DNA of 64,000 nt from Pseudomonas guariconensis (GTDB lineage Bacteria > Pseudomonadota > Gammaproteobacteria > Pseudomonadales > Pseudomonadaceae), in assembly GCF_900102675.1 (NCBI RefSeq), contig NZ_FMYX01000011.1:124001-188000 (forward strand). Reading direction: 5' to 3'. The notes beneath the pieces were generated by a model. It ran no database searches. It was not told where the DNA came from and saw only the letters and a list, made by a program, of their open reading frames with translations. The translations under genes and the position numbers were made by a program. Each line of letters opens with the position of its first letter. Position 1 is the stretch's first letter. Shown in pieces: positions 1 to 9,492 of the stretch.

Positions 1-911
1 CCGGTGAGCACGAAACGCTTGGTGCCCCATTTCTGGCGATAGTGCTGCATCAGCTCAGAGAGGTCGGCGGCGCTCTGTTCCGGCGTCTTGTGCTGCCAGT
101 AGTAGCGCAGCGTATCGATCCCTACGACCGGATAACCGAGCTTGGCCATTTCGCCGGCGACGTCGCGGTCCAGGTCACGCCAGCCGCCATCCCCGGAGAG
201 GAACAGGGTGACGGTGTCGGTGGTCTGCCCGGCGGGGACCTCAACTACCGGAATGCTCAGTGCATTGCCGTCCTTGCCGATCAGGGCCTGGGTCAGTTGA
301 GCTTTGAGCACCTGGGGCAGGTGAATGTCGTAGTCGGCGATGCTCGTCTCGGCGTTCGCCTGGTCGCGCACGAATGCGGCACTGGCATCGTCGGGGTTGT
401 CATTCCACGCTACGTTCCAATGGCCGTGGGCGGCGGATTTGGGCAGGGGCTGGCAACCGGGCTGTTCGAGGGTGAAGTCCACGGAGATGGCGCGGGCCTT
501 GTCATCGCTCTGGGTGGCCAGCCATCGCCAGGCCTGCGCAGCGCCAGGGCCGATTCCAGCCACCAAGTTCGGCGGTGCGGCCAGCTCGCCCATGGCCTGG
601 TCGAGTGCGCGCTGCTGCTTGACGCAGTCGCCAGGCGGCAGAAGCACCTGGACCAGCTGGGCCTCGCCGGCCTGGCTCAGGTCCAGCAATTGTTTGTCGC
701 TGAGCGCCTGGTCCTGGGGCACGGCAATGGCCACGTGGGCCTTGGCGTGTACGCCCGGTATGGCGCGGACCAGGCTGCTGCCGTCGCCCAGGGTCAGGTG
801 TTCCAGGCGGGCCTCGGGCGCTGGGCGGGTCCACAGCCAGAAGGCCGCGGCACCGGCCAGCAAGGCCAGGAGCAGGGCGCCGGTCAGGTAAAGCCAATAG
901 CGTCGGATCAT
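1..911 (-). CDS. AcvB/VirJ-family periplasmic hydrolase, probable alanyl-PG hydrolase (3' end outside window)
   Basis: Reading from the ATG at 911 gives MIRRYWLYLTGALLLALLAG, a short cytoplasmic N-terminus and one hydrophobic export/anchor segment, then an alpha/beta-hydrolase of the AcvB/VirJ type. Typical pieces are GIGPGAAQAW in the first half and FLSGDGGWRDLDRDVAG near the window edge. The expected GYSFGAD nucleophile motif would fall just outside the window. Its start overlaps the mprF stop (TGATG), so the two are translationally coupled. In P. aeruginosa the homologous pair PA0919/PA0920 is a periplasmic alanyl-phosphatidylglycerol hydrolase and its synthase; I infer the same here. The reading frame is open to position 1, so the gene is incomplete. 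Confidence 0.85.
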   Translation of the reverse strand, partial: MIRRYWLYLTGALLLALLAGAAAFWLWTRPAPEARLEHLTLGDGSSLVRAIPGVHAKAHVAIAVPQDQALSDKQLLDLSQAGEAQLVQVLLPPGDCVKQQRALDQAMGELAAPPNLVAGIGPGAAQAWRWLATQSDDKARAISVDFTLEQPGCQPLPKSAAHGHWNVAWNDNPDDASAAFVRDQANAETSIADYDIHLPQVLKAQLTQALIGKDGNALSIPVVEVPAGQTTDTVTLFLSGDGGWRDLDRDVAGEMAKLGYPVVGIDTLRYYWQHKTPEQSAADLSELMQHYRQKWGTKRFVLT

Positions 912-3553
912 CAACGTTTCACCAATCCAGTCAGGCCGCCTGCGATCAGGGCGGCGGTATCGGCCAATGCCACCAACGGGTCGAGCCCGGCCGGCACAGC
1001 CATGTAGCGGGGTTCCCAATCCGGTTGGAACTTGTCCTTGAAGCGACGTAGCCCCTGGAAGTTGTACAGCTGCTCGCCGCGCTGGAACACCATCGAACCC
1101 AGGCGTTGGGTCAGGGGGGCGCCACGTCGGGGTTGAAGGCCGGAGAGCGGGACCATCCCGAGGCTGAAGCGAGCGTAGTCGTGGTTTTTGTAGTGCAGGA
1201 TCAAACCGATCATCATGAATTCCATGGTCAGCTTGGGGGCTTGCGGATGGGCACGCATCAGGTCCAGGCTCGCCAGCTCTTTGCTCTGGGTTTCGAGCAG
1301 GTTGGCAAAGGCCACCGGTAGGCCTTGAAAGCGGATCAACGCGATACGGAAATGCTGCAGGTACTCGGGGCTGAAGCGACCGAGGGAAAAGCCTTTTTCA
1401 CGTACGTTCTTGCCACCGAGCCAGGCGTCGGAAATTGCCTTGAGTGCCTCGAGCGGGGCATCGCCTGGCTCATGGATATCCAGCGTCAGCCCGTCACGGC
1501 CGCCGCGGTTCCAGGTATAGCGCAGGTCTTTCATCTCCTTGCCCTTGGCTTCGAGGTCAAAACGGCGCAGATCGACCCGCGCTTCTTCGCCGAGCTTAAG
1601 TGCCGTCAGGCCGATATCCATGTAGAACGGCAGATTCTCCGCGCGGACTTGATAGAACACTGGGCGGGCGTGGTGCAGATCGCAGAGGTCACGGAATTGC
1701 CAGATCATCTCGGCGCGCTCCTGGGCGGGGCCGATCGGGTCGTACAGGGCGACCAGGCTGCGGCCGCGACGGGCATACATAAGGAAGGCCTTGTGGTTGG
1801 GGTGGAACAGCAAGGCTTTGTCGCCGGTGAGTGCCAGGCCACCGTCGGGTTGGTCGGAGGCCATCAGAATGCCCTTGGCCTGTTGCAGTTCCTCATCGTT
1901 GGGCAAGTGAATCACGGGCCGTGCGGTGCGCAGCAGCCAAGTCAGCGCGACGACCACTAACAGCACTGCACTGCCCATGGCGGCGCGCAGGCCACGTGGT
2001 GCGTCGGCATCGAGGGTGAACTGCCACCACAGTTCGTGGCTGTAGGGTACATCCTGGTAGGCGAACAGCAGCAGCCAGACCGAGGCGCCGACCACACAAA
2101 CGCTTGCCACCAGGTACACCGGCGAGAAGGGCAGCTCCAGCAACCGGCTTGGGCGATAGAACGAGCGACGGAACAAGGTCAGCAGCGCCACTGTGAAGAT
2201 CAGCACGCTGGCCTCTTCCCAATCGAAGCCCTTGAGCAACGACAGCAGTGCGCCTACCAGCAGCAGGACGGTGGTCAGCAGCCAGGCGGCCGACAGTCGC
2301 CGGCGTAACCCTTGAGCCAGCAGCAGGCACAGCACCCCGATGAGGCTCGCGCCAAAATGCGAAGCGTCGATCAGGCGATGGGGCACCAGAAAGCCCATGT
2401 GCTCAAGGCGCGTGTCGATCTCGGGCGTGGCCCCGGAGAACAACAGCACGACGCCTGACAGAAACACCAGGATTGCCAGCACCGGCGCAGCAAGCCCGGC
2501 GGCTGCATTGATCGCTTGGCGGGCGAACAGCAGACGGCGGGCTTCGCTCGCCAACAGCAGCACACAGGCCACTAGCAAAGGCAGGACCACATAGATCAGG
2601 CGATACAACAGTAAGGCAGCTGCCAGTGGCGCGGCGCCCAGCTGATTGGCGAAGGCGGCCAGGAGAATGGCTTCGAACACCCCCACGCCACCTGGCACAT
2701 GGCTGAGTACACCGGCGGCCAGGGCGAGCAGGTAGACCAGGACGAAGGCGCCGAAAGGCGGAGCTTCGGGTAGCAGCAGGTAAAGCACGGTAGCGGCGGC
2801 GACGACGTCTAGGGCGGTGATCAACAACTGCAGGGCGGCCAAGCGGGCGCCTGGTAGTCGCAGGGTGCGCCGTCCAAACTGCACCACCAGGCTATCGGCC
2901 AGAGGTTGCTCGTCCAGGCGGCGGCGATAGAGGCCGATTACCAATACGGCCGTCAGCGCCAGCACTGCCACGGCGATACTGGCCAGCAATGGGGCAGGCA
3001 GGCGCAGGGCGGTGGCGGCACCTTGCAGGTTGCTCAATGTCGCCAGCGCTGCCAGAGGGGGCAGGGCGCAGCCTAGGGATAGGCTAGCGAACACGGTCAT
3101 CCGTGCGATTTCAGCGGCGCCTAGCCCATGCCGCGCATACAGGCGATAACGTACCGAGCCACCGGACAGGATCGACAGCCCGACCGCGTTACCAATGGCA
3201 AAGGCGCTGAACCCGCCCAGCGCCAATGTGCGGGCCGGTAGCTGCACTGCAGCGTAACGGCTGGCGGACCATTCATAGCCCAGCAAAGTCACAAAGCCCA
3301 CGACGGTCGCCAGCAAGGCGCCCGCCAAAGATCGTGTCGGCACGCTGAGCATGGCGTCGTGAAGGGCATAAATGTCCAGTTCGCTCAGCAAGTGCCGGCA
3401 GGCGATCAAGGCCATGCTGAACAGCAGCAACGTCAAGGCCAGCCCCAAGGGTTGGCGATAACGGCTCAGCCGCTCCAGCCAGGGCAGGCGGCGGGCGGCG
3501 TTGGGAAGCGCGGTGGCGAGAGGCTCCTGAGGTTCGGAGTCGTGTGAAATCAT
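911..3553 (-). CDS. mprF: Aminoacyl-phosphatidylglycerol synthase/flippase MprF
   Basis: This 880-residue inner-membrane protein transfers an amino acid from aminoacyl-tRNA to phosphatidylglycerol and flips the product outward, lowering surface negative charge and sensitivity to cationic peptides. The first 540 or so residues are a series of hydrophobic segments (flippase part, with the SHVPGGVGVFE motif). The remainder is the soluble DUF2156/GNAT-like synthase, with FHPNHKAFLMYARRGRS and YDPIGP. Full length for the family. Pseudomonas enzymes of this position make alanyl-PG rather than lysyl-PG (established for PA0920; specificity here is inferred). It is the first gene of a two-gene unit with the downstream hydrolase, whose start overlaps its stop. 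Confidence 0.93.
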   Translation of the reverse strand: MISHDSEPQEPLATALPNAARRLPWLERLSRYRQPLGLALTLLLFSMALIACRHLLSELDIYALHDAMLSVPTRSLAGALLATVVGFVTLLGYEWSASRYAAVQLPARTLALGGFSAFAIGNAVGLSILSGGSVRYRLYARHGLGAAEIARMTVFASLSLGCALPPLAALATLSNLQGAATALRLPAPLLASIAVAVLALTAVLVIGLYRRRLDEQPLADSLVVQFGRRTLRLPGARLAALQLLITALDVVAAATVLYLLLPEAPPFGAFVLVYLLALAAGVLSHVPGGVGVFEAILLAAFANQLGAAPLAAALLLYRLIYVVLPLLVACVLLLASEARRLLFARQAINAAAGLAAPVLAILVFLSGVVLLFSGATPEIDTRLEHMGFLVPHRLIDASHFGASLIGVLCLLLAQGLRRRLSAAWLLTTVLLLVGALLSLLKGFDWEEASVLIFTVALLTLFRRSFYRPSRLLELPFSPVYLVASVCVVGASVWLLLFAYQDVPYSHELWWQFTLDADAPRGLRAAMGSAVLLVVVALTWLLRTARPVIHLPNDEELQQAKGILMASDQPDGGLALTGDKALLFHPNHKAFLMYARRGRSLVALYDPIGPAQERAEMIWQFRDLCDLHHARPVFYQVRAENLPFYMDIGLTALKLGEEARVDLRRFDLEAKGKEMKDLRYTWNRGGRDGLTLDIHEPGDAPLEALKAISDAWLGGKNVREKGFSLGRFSPEYLQHFRIALIRFQGLPVAFANLLETQSKELASLDLMRAHPQAPKLTMEFMMIGLILHYKNHDYARFSLGMVPLSGLQPRRGAPLTQRLGSMVFQRGEQLYNFQGLRRFKDKFQPDWEPRYMAVPAGLDPLVALADTAALIAGGLTGLVKR

Positions 3554-3737
3554 GGATAACCTCGGGCCAGGAGCGCGAGGTTGGGCAGAGGTGCGGCCAA
3601 GTGAAAGTCCCTTCGGAAAACGTATCCAGATATTACTCCTGCCCGGCCCGCTTTCAGCGGTTTGGCAGGGTTAAAGATAGTTCATCCGGCGAGCCCCACT
3701 TGAGGCGAAGTGGGGAAGTATTCACGGGGCCAAAAGC

Positions 3738-3774
3738 AACAAACCCCGCGCTGCGTTAGCAGGCGGGGTTTGTT
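3738..3774 (-). terminator. Rho-independent terminator after tRNA-fMet copy 2
   Basis: A 12-bp perfect stem (aacaaaccccgc / gcggggtttgtt) lies directly downstream, on the minus strand, of the tRNA at 3785-3861. The T-tract is short, so it could also work from the other side. Confidence 0.75.
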
Positions 3775-3784
3775 CTGACGAATA

Positions 3785-3861
<77 letters not shown>

Positions 3862-3943
3862 TCAGTGGATGCGCATTCTACGGAATTCCGAGTAGCTGTC
3901 AAGCATTACTCTTTGATTTGTCGTAGATTTTTTTTAAGACAAG

Positions 3944-3976
3944 AAAAAAGGCCACTGTATCGACAGTGGCCTTTTT
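3944..3976. terminator. Bidirectional terminator between the two tRNA-fMet genes
   Basis: Stem ggccactg / cagtggcc with a TCGA-containing loop, flanked by an A-run on the left and a T-run on the right, so it reads as a terminator on both strands. It would stop transcription of the upstream (minus-strand) fMet copy, implying that each tRNA has its own promoter. Confidence 0.85.
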
Positions 3977-3983
3977 CTGAATC

Positions 3984-4060
<77 letters not shown>

Positions 4061-4244
4061 CCTGTGAGATCGAATTCTACGGAAATCCTCTGCCATGTCA
4101 AGCGCTATTTCGGAAAAACCCTTTTTTGTTCAATCTCTTAGCGTTTGAATAAGGGCTGCAGCTCAGCAATGACGGGGCTTGCATCGGATTGGAAGGCTTT
4201 CCGACAGGCCGGCTCTGGAACACATGGCGACGCACCGGTAGTAT

Positions 4245-4260
4245 CTGTATGAATTTACAG
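4245..4260. promoter_or_regulatory. LexA SOS box of dinB
   Basis: A perfect CTG-N10-CAG LexA box (CTGTATGAATTTACAG) ends 15 bases before the dinB start codon. Known for the family: dinB belongs to the SOS regulon in Pseudomonas. The position so near the ATG means LexA would cover the transcription start or early leader. Confidence 0.88.
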
Positions 4261-4275
4261 TGCTGACGGTCATCC

Positions 4276-5340
4276 ATGTCCTTGCGCAAGATCATCCACA
4301 TCGACTGCGATTGTTTCTATGCCGCAATCGAAATGCGCGACGACCCGCGTTTGGCAGGGCGCCCGATGGCCGTGGGCGGGGCGCCTGAGCAGCGCGGGGT
4401 GATCGCGACCTGCAATTATGAGGCGCGTGCCTATGGTGTGCGCTCGGCCATGTCTTCGCGTCATGCGCTCAAGCTCTGTCCAGACCTGTTGATCGTCAAG
4501 CCGCGCTTTGAGGCTTATCGCGAGGCCTCTCGGGAAATCCACGCCATTTTTCGTGACTACACCGACTTGATCGAGCCGCTGTCGCTGGACGAGGCCTATC
4601 TGGATGTCAGCGACAGCCAATGGTTCGCCGGCAGCGCCACGCGTATTGCTGAAGACATTCGCAAGCGGGTCGCTCGGACGCTGCACATCACGGTTTCGGC
4701 TGGCGTGGCGCCGAATAAGTTCTTGGCCAAGATCGCCAGCGACTGGCGCAAGCCCAATGGTTTGTTCGTGATAACCCCCGACCAGGTGGAAGCATTCGTA
4801 GCAGCCTTGCCGGTCGCAAGGCTGCACGGCGTGGGCAAGGTCACGGCGGACAAACTGGCACGCCTGGGTATCGAAACGTGTCTGGAGCTGCGCGAGTGGT
4901 CGCGCTTGGCTTTGGTGCGGGAGTTCGGCAGTTTTGGTGAGCGGTTATGGGGGCTGGCGCGGGGTATAGATGAACGAATCGTACAAAATGACAGCCGGCG
5001 TCAATCTGTAAGTGTCGAAAATACCTACGATACCGACTTGCCGGACCTGGCGAGTTGCCTGCAGAAACTGCCCGAGCTGCTCGAGAGCCTGAACGCGCGC
5101 ATTGCGCGCATGGATAACAGTTACCGGCCGGACAAACCGTTCGTGAAGGTAAAATTTCACGACTTCAGCCAGACGACCCTGGAACAGGCTGGAGCCGGTC
5201 GTGATCTGGAGAGCTACCGACAGTTGCTCAGCCAGGCGTTTGCCCGGGGTGGCAAGCCAGTACGGTTATTAGGCGTGGGAGTTCGATTGCGAGATCTGCG
5301 TGGGGCGCATGAGCAGTTGGAGCTCTTCCCGCCGCAGTGA
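4276..5340 (+). CDS. dinB: DNA polymerase IV (Y family)
   Basis: Error-prone translesion polymerase of 354 residues, usual length. Palm catalytic acidic residues are visible in HIDCDCFYAAIE near the start and in SLDEAYLDV around residue 105. The thumb (helix-hairpin-helix, LHGVGKVTADKLARLGI) and the little-finger domain follow. The protein ends with QLELFPPQ, a textbook beta-clamp-binding motif (QLxLF). The ATG at 4276 follows directly on a LexA box, so expression should rise on DNA damage. It converges on the lipoprotein gene at 5377. Confidence 0.97.
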   Translation: MSLRKIIHIDCDCFYAAIEMRDDPRLAGRPMAVGGAPEQRGVIATCNYEARAYGVRSAMSSRHALKLCPDLLIVKPRFEAYREASREIHAIFRDYTDLIEPLSLDEAYLDVSDSQWFAGSATRIAEDIRKRVARTLHITVSAGVAPNKFLAKIASDWRKPNGLFVITPDQVEAFVAALPVARLHGVGKVTADKLARLGIETCLELREWSRLALVREFGSFGERLWGLARGIDERIVQNDSRRQSVSVENTYDTDLPDLASCLQKLPELLESLNARIARMDNSYRPDKPFVKVKFHDFSQTTLEQAGAGRDLESYRQLLSQAFARGGKPVRLLGVGVRLRDLRGAHEQLELFPPQ

Positions 5341-5376
5341 GTGAAGGGGAGGGGCCGCTAGGCAGCCCCGGCGGGT

Positions 5377-6327
5377 TTACTGTATTCCAGGGTCGGCAAC
5401 CAGTCGCCCGGTGTCCTTAGTCAGTGCTTGCAGGAAGTCCCGTTGCAGCTCCGGATCATTGCGGGTCAACTCGATCAGGCTTTGCTCCAGCTCGCTGGCT
5501 TCTTCTTCCAAGCCCAGCTCCGACAGGCGCTTGACCCGATGCACCCATTGGCCGACATCGTCGCCCTCGAGGTCATCGAAGATCAGCTCGTGGGCTTCGA
5601 GCAGCTTGCCACGCAAATTGCTGCTGACCAGCAGGCTGGCATCGCCGCGCACACCATTGTCCTCGTCGGCTACATGCAGGTGCAGGGTGCCGATGTGATT
5701 GAGGTTCTGCTCGGAGAACGGGCTGTCGAGCAGGTTCAGGCGAAGTACGCCGTTATGGTCGGTGGTCAGCTCGTGGGTCAGTTTGCCAGCCTTGACTTCG
5801 ACCAGGCGTTCGCTCCAAGGCAGGCTGGTGTACTCCTCGCGCTTGTCCTTCTGCACTTCGCTGATCCCAGCCAGGTTCTGCTGCGCGCGACCATTGGACG
5901 GCACGTTCATGAACGGGTTGAGCCCAGCCAGGCCGTAACTGAGCCAATCGTGAGTGATGCTTTCCGGTAGATTGCCCAGGGCGAACACGTTGACCACGTT
6001 GGCGCCGACACCGGCCACCACGGCAACCGCGCCCAGGGGGATCTCATAGATCTCTCGCCAGGGTTGGTAAGGCGTGTAGCGGTCGTAACGGCGAGTGACT
6101 TCGAACTCGGTAACTTCGAAGCGCTTCTGTTCATGAATACGTACGCGCCGCTGGGGAAGCTCCATCACCTTGGGCTCGCCCACGTCGATTTGCAGGGTAT
6201 GTTCGAGCAGCTTGCGCTCGGCGCGCTCCTCATGCTCGCTGCGTTGGGACATCTGGTTGGCGCAGCCGCTGACGAGCAGGGCGCCGCACAGTGCGGCGCC
6301 CCCCAGGGTAAAGGTGCTTCTGGACAT
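5377..6327 (-). CDS. Hypothetical outer-membrane or periplasmic lipoprotein
   Basis: A 316-residue protein with a clear lipoprotein signal (lipobox LVSGC about 20 residues in, then ANQMSQRS). After a charged stretch there is one hydrophobic segment (GAVAVVAGVGANVVNVFALG) near residue 110, then a soluble, acidic C-terminal half that looks alpha-helical. I do not recognise a functional family; similar lipoproteins sit beside proS in other Pseudomonas. The ATG at 6327 was chosen over a GTG two codons upstream. It lies 21 bases after proS on the same strand and is probably co-transcribed with it. Confidence 0.8.
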   Translation of the reverse strand: MSRSTFTLGGAALCGALLVSGCANQMSQRSEHEERAERKLLEHTLQIDVGEPKVMELPQRRVRIHEQKRFEVTEFEVTRRYDRYTPYQPWREIYEIPLGAVAVVAGVGANVVNVFALGNLPESITHDWLSYGLAGLNPFMNVPSNGRAQQNLAGISEVQKDKREEYTSLPWSERLVEVKAGKLTHELTTDHNGVLRLNLLDSPFSEQNLNHIGTLHLHVADEDNGVRGDASLLVSSNLRGKLLEAHELIFDDLEGDDVGQWVHRVKRLSELGLEEEASELEQSLIELTRNDPELQRDFLQALTKDTGRLVADPGIQ

Positions 6328-6348
6328 GATCACTCGTGCGGTGGGCTA

Positions 6349-8064
6349 TCAGCGACGGATGCGGGCTTGCAGGAAGGTCAGCACTTCGTTGAGCGGCAGA
6401 GGCTGGGCTTCTTGCTCGGTACGGTGCTTGTACTCCAGGTTGCCCTCGGCCAGGCCGCGGTCGCTGACCACGATGCGGTGAGGGATGCCGATCAGTTCCA
6501 TGTCAGCGAACTTGATGCCGGGGCTGGTCTTCTTGTCGCGATCGTCCAGCAGCACTTCGAAACCGGCGGCAGTCAGTTCAGCGTACAGCTTGTCGGTCGC
6601 TTCGCGAACGGCGTCGGTTTCATAACGCAGCGGTACCAGGGCGATCTGGAAGGGCGCGAGGGCATCGTTCCAGATGATGCCCTTGTCGTCATAGCTCTGC
6701 TCGATAGCGGCGGCGACCACGCGGGAGACGCCGATGCCGTAGCAGCCCATGGACAAGGTTACCGGTTTGCCGCTCTCGCCCAGTACCTGGCACTTGAGCG
6801 CCTCGCTGTACTTGGTGCCGAGCTGGAAGATGTGGCCGACTTCGATGCCGCGCTTGATGACCAGGGTGCCCTGGCCGTCCGGGCTTGGGTCGCCCTCGAC
6901 CACGTTGCGCAGGTCGGCGACCTGAGGAACCGGCAAGTCACGTTCCCAGTTGACGCCGAAGTAATGTTTGTCGTCGATGTTGGCGCCGATGCCGAAGTCG
7001 CTCATCAGGGCGACCGAGCGGTCGATGATGCATTCGAGCGGCAGGTTCAGCGGGCCCAGGGAGCCTGCGCCAGCACCGATGGCGGCGCGCAGCTCGGCGT
7101 CGGTTGCCATGACCAGTGGGTCGGCGACCTGCTCGAGCTTGGCGGCCTTGATTTCGTTCAGCTCATGGTCGCCACGGACCACCAGGGCGATCAGCTTGCC
7201 TTCTTCGGCGCCGCGCACGATCAGGGTCTTGACGGTCTTTTCGATCGGCAGGCCGTAGTTCTCGACCAGTTGAGCGATGGTCTTGGCATTCGGGGTGTCG
7301 ACCAGGCGCAGCTCCTCAGTGGGGGCTGGACGCACGGTTTCGCGTGGAATGGCCTCGGCCTTCTCGATGTTGGCGGCGTAGTCGGAGCTGTCGCTGAAAA
7401 TCACGTCGTCTTCGCCGGATTCGGCCAAAACGTGGAATTCATGGGAGTAGCTACCACCGATGGAACCGGTGTCTGCCTGCACTGGACGGAAGTCCAGGCC
7501 CAGGCGGGTGAAGATGTTGGTGTACGCCTGGTGCATGCGGTCGTAGGTTTCCTGCAGGGAAGCCTGGTCGGCATGGAAGGAGTAGGCGTCCTTCATGATG
7601 AACTCGCGACCGCGCATCAAGCCGAAGCGCGGACGGATCTCGTCACGGAACTTGGTCTGGATCTGGTACATGTTCAGCGGTAGCTGTTTATAGCTGGACA
7701 GCTCGTTGCGTGCCAGGTCGGTGATGACTTCTTCGTGAGTCGGGCCAACGCAGAAGTCGCGGTCATGGCGGTCCTTCAGGCGCAGCAGCTCAGGGCCGTA
7801 TTGCTCCCAGCGGCCGGATTCCTGCCACAGCTCCGCGGGCTGGATGCTTGGCATCAGCACTTCCAGGGCGCCAGCGGCGTTCATTTCCTCGCGGACCACG
7901 GCTTCGACCTTGCGCATCACCCGCAGGCCCATCGGCAGCCAGGTGTACAGGCCGGAGGCCAGCTTGCGGATCATGCCGGCGCGCAGCATGAGCTGGTGGC
8001 TGATGACCACTGCATCGGCAGGGGTTTCTTTCTGGGTGGCGAGCAAATATTGACTGGTACGCAT
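6349..8064 (-). CDS. proS: Prolyl-tRNA synthetase
   Basis: Class II synthetase charging tRNA-Pro, 571 residues, the bacterial type with an editing domain inserted between motifs 2 and 3. Visible: the N-terminus MRTSQYLLATQKETPADAV; motif 2 region RDEIRPRFGLMRGREF; the editing insert around residues 225-405 (KTVKTLIVRG, LVVRGDHELNEIKA); motif 3 with GCYGIGVSR; and the anticodon-binding C-terminus (IALVPL, FEVLLDDRD). The frame stays open upstream to 8217, but family alignment and the usual N-terminus support the ATG at 8064. Confidence 0.97.
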   Translation of the reverse strand: MRTSQYLLATQKETPADAVVISHQLMLRAGMIRKLASGLYTWLPMGLRVMRKVEAVVREEMNAAGALEVLMPSIQPAELWQESGRWEQYGPELLRLKDRHDRDFCVGPTHEEVITDLARNELSSYKQLPLNMYQIQTKFRDEIRPRFGLMRGREFIMKDAYSFHADQASLQETYDRMHQAYTNIFTRLGLDFRPVQADTGSIGGSYSHEFHVLAESGEDDVIFSDSSDYAANIEKAEAIPRETVRPAPTEELRLVDTPNAKTIAQLVENYGLPIEKTVKTLIVRGAEEGKLIALVVRGDHELNEIKAAKLEQVADPLVMATDAELRAAIGAGAGSLGPLNLPLECIIDRSVALMSDFGIGANIDDKHYFGVNWERDLPVPQVADLRNVVEGDPSPDGQGTLVIKRGIEVGHIFQLGTKYSEALKCQVLGESGKPVTLSMGCYGIGVSRVVAAAIEQSYDDKGIIWNDALAPFQIALVPLRYETDAVREATDKLYAELTAAGFEVLLDDRDKKTSPGIKFADMELIGIPHRIVVSDRGLAEGNLEYKHRTEQEAQPLPLNEVLTFLQARIRR

Positions 8065-8168
8065 GGTGGGCCGTGTCGATTGCCTAAGACGTTGAAATGA
8101 CCCCGCATTGTACGGGGGCGGAGCGAAGGCGTACAGGATGCCCCAGGGCGGGGCGCTTGTCAGCCAAG

Positions 8169-8199
8169 AAAAAGCCCGGCGTGATCGCCGGGCTTTTTC
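8169..8199 (-). terminator. Terminator of oprD
   Basis: GC stem gcccggc / gccgggc flanked by an A-run and a T-run, immediately after the oprD stop on the minus strand. It separates oprD from proS. Confidence 0.88.
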
Positions 8200-8226
8200 G
8201 GTGCGGGGCAATTGCAAGCCAGGGGC

Positions 8227-9492
8227 TTACAGGATGCTCAGCGGGTACTCGACGATCAGGCGCAGTTCGTCGATCGACGGGGAACCGTAGTAGACACCGT
8301 CGGCGGAACGGTAGGTGGCCTGGCGTACGCGGAAGCTCAGGTCCTTGGCAGGGCCTTCTTGCAGCACGTACTTGATATCGATGTCGCGTTCCCATTCTTT
8401 GCCGTTGCTGGTGCCGGCGACGTTGGCGTCGGTGCCGCGCACGTAACGGGTCATGAAGGTCAGGCCTGGAATGCCGTACTCGGCGAAGTTCAGGTCGTAG
8501 CGAGCCTGCCAGGACTTCTCGTCTTCGGCGTTGAAGTCGGAGCGGGCTACGGAGTTAGCCAGGAAGATGGTGCCGCCACCGTCGACGCCGTAAGCGTAGT
8601 CGCCGTCACCGGTCACTTTCTGATAGGCCAGAGTGAAGGTGTGAGCGCCGATGTTGTAGGCGCCCGAAAGGCTGAATGCACGGTTGTCGAGCTTGTCGCC
8701 ATCGAAGGCGCGGGCCAGGTGGCCTTCGCTCTTGGTGTCATAGATGTTGAAGTCGAACACCAGGCCTTGCTTGTCGGAGATCGGCAGCGCCCAGTTGACG
8801 TTGGCGTAGTACTTGCGCCAGTAGTCTTCGACCTTGGAGTAGTAGAGGCTGGTGCTCAGGTTTTCGGTGAACGCGTAGGTACCACCGACAACGTTAGCTT
8901 CCTTCAGGTGAAGGCTGTCGCGGTTGGTCTCTTCCTGAGCGGTCAGGCTGGTGAAGTGACCGGCGTGCAGGGTCAGGTCCTTGATCTCGTTGCTGGTGAT
9001 CAAGGTGCCTTGGGCCATTTCTGGCAGCAGGCGGCTGTCATCGGTCGCGAAGACCGGCAGTGCGGTGAATTGGTCACCTACCTTCAGCACGGTGTCGGAA
9101 ACGCGGAACTTAACTGCGGCGCCGCCTTTGGAGTAGTCGTCCTGCGAACGGCCATCCGAGTCGGTTGGGAAGAGGCCGGTGCCGGAGCGGCCTTTGCCGC
9201 TGTCCAATTTCAGGCCCAGCATGCCGATTGCGTCGACGCCCACACCGACGGTGCCTTGGGTGAAACCGGACTCGTAAGTGCCGAGGAAGCCCAGGCCGGT
9301 CTCTTCACGGCGGCTTTGGGTGCCGGCCGGGTTGTTGCGGAAGTCACGGCTGAAATACAGCATACGGGTCTTGACGTTCAGCTGGCTGTCTTCAATGAAA
9401 CCCTTGGATTCGTCCTGCGAAGAGGCCACTGCCAACTGCGAGGTCCCTGCCGCAACGGCCAGGGCGATCATGCTCCACTTCATCACGCGCAT
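8227..9492 (-). CDS. oprD: Outer-membrane porin OprD
   Basis: 421 residues with a Sec signal peptide (MRVMKWSMIALAVAAGTSQLAVA, cleavage near residue 24). A beta-barrel follows, rich in aromatic girdle residues and alternating strands, opening with GFIEDSQLNVKTRMLYFSRD, typical of OprD-family 18-stranded porins. OprD takes up basic amino acids and small peptides, and in P. aeruginosa carbapenems. The position two genes from proS matches PAO1 (PA0956 proS, PA0958 oprD), which supports the true oprD rather than a paralogue. It is followed by its own terminator. Confidence 0.92.
   Translation of the reverse strand: MRVMKWSMIALAVAAGTSQLAVASSQDESKGFIEDSQLNVKTRMLYFSRDFRNNPAGTQSRREETGLGFLGTYESGFTQGTVGVGVDAIGMLGLKLDSGKGRSGTGLFPTDSDGRSQDDYSKGGAAVKFRVSDTVLKVGDQFTALPVFATDDSRLLPEMAQGTLITSNEIKDLTLHAGHFTSLTAQEETNRDSLHLKEANVVGGTYAFTENLSTSLYYSKVEDYWRKYYANVNWALPISDKQGLVFDFNIYDTKSEGHLARAFDGDKLDNRAFSLSGAYNIGAHTFTLAYQKVTGDGDYAYGVDGGGTIFLANSVARSDFNAEDEKSWQARYDLNFAEYGIPGLTFMTRYVRGTDANVAGTSNGKEWERDIDIKYVLQEGPAKDLSFRVRQATYRSADGVYYGSPSIDELRLIVEYPLSIL

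Noticed and set aside
6064..7683. Long plus-strand frame opposite proS and the lipoprotein
   Set aside because: Antisense to a definite synthetase gene; composition is the mirror of proS codons, with no protein-family features.
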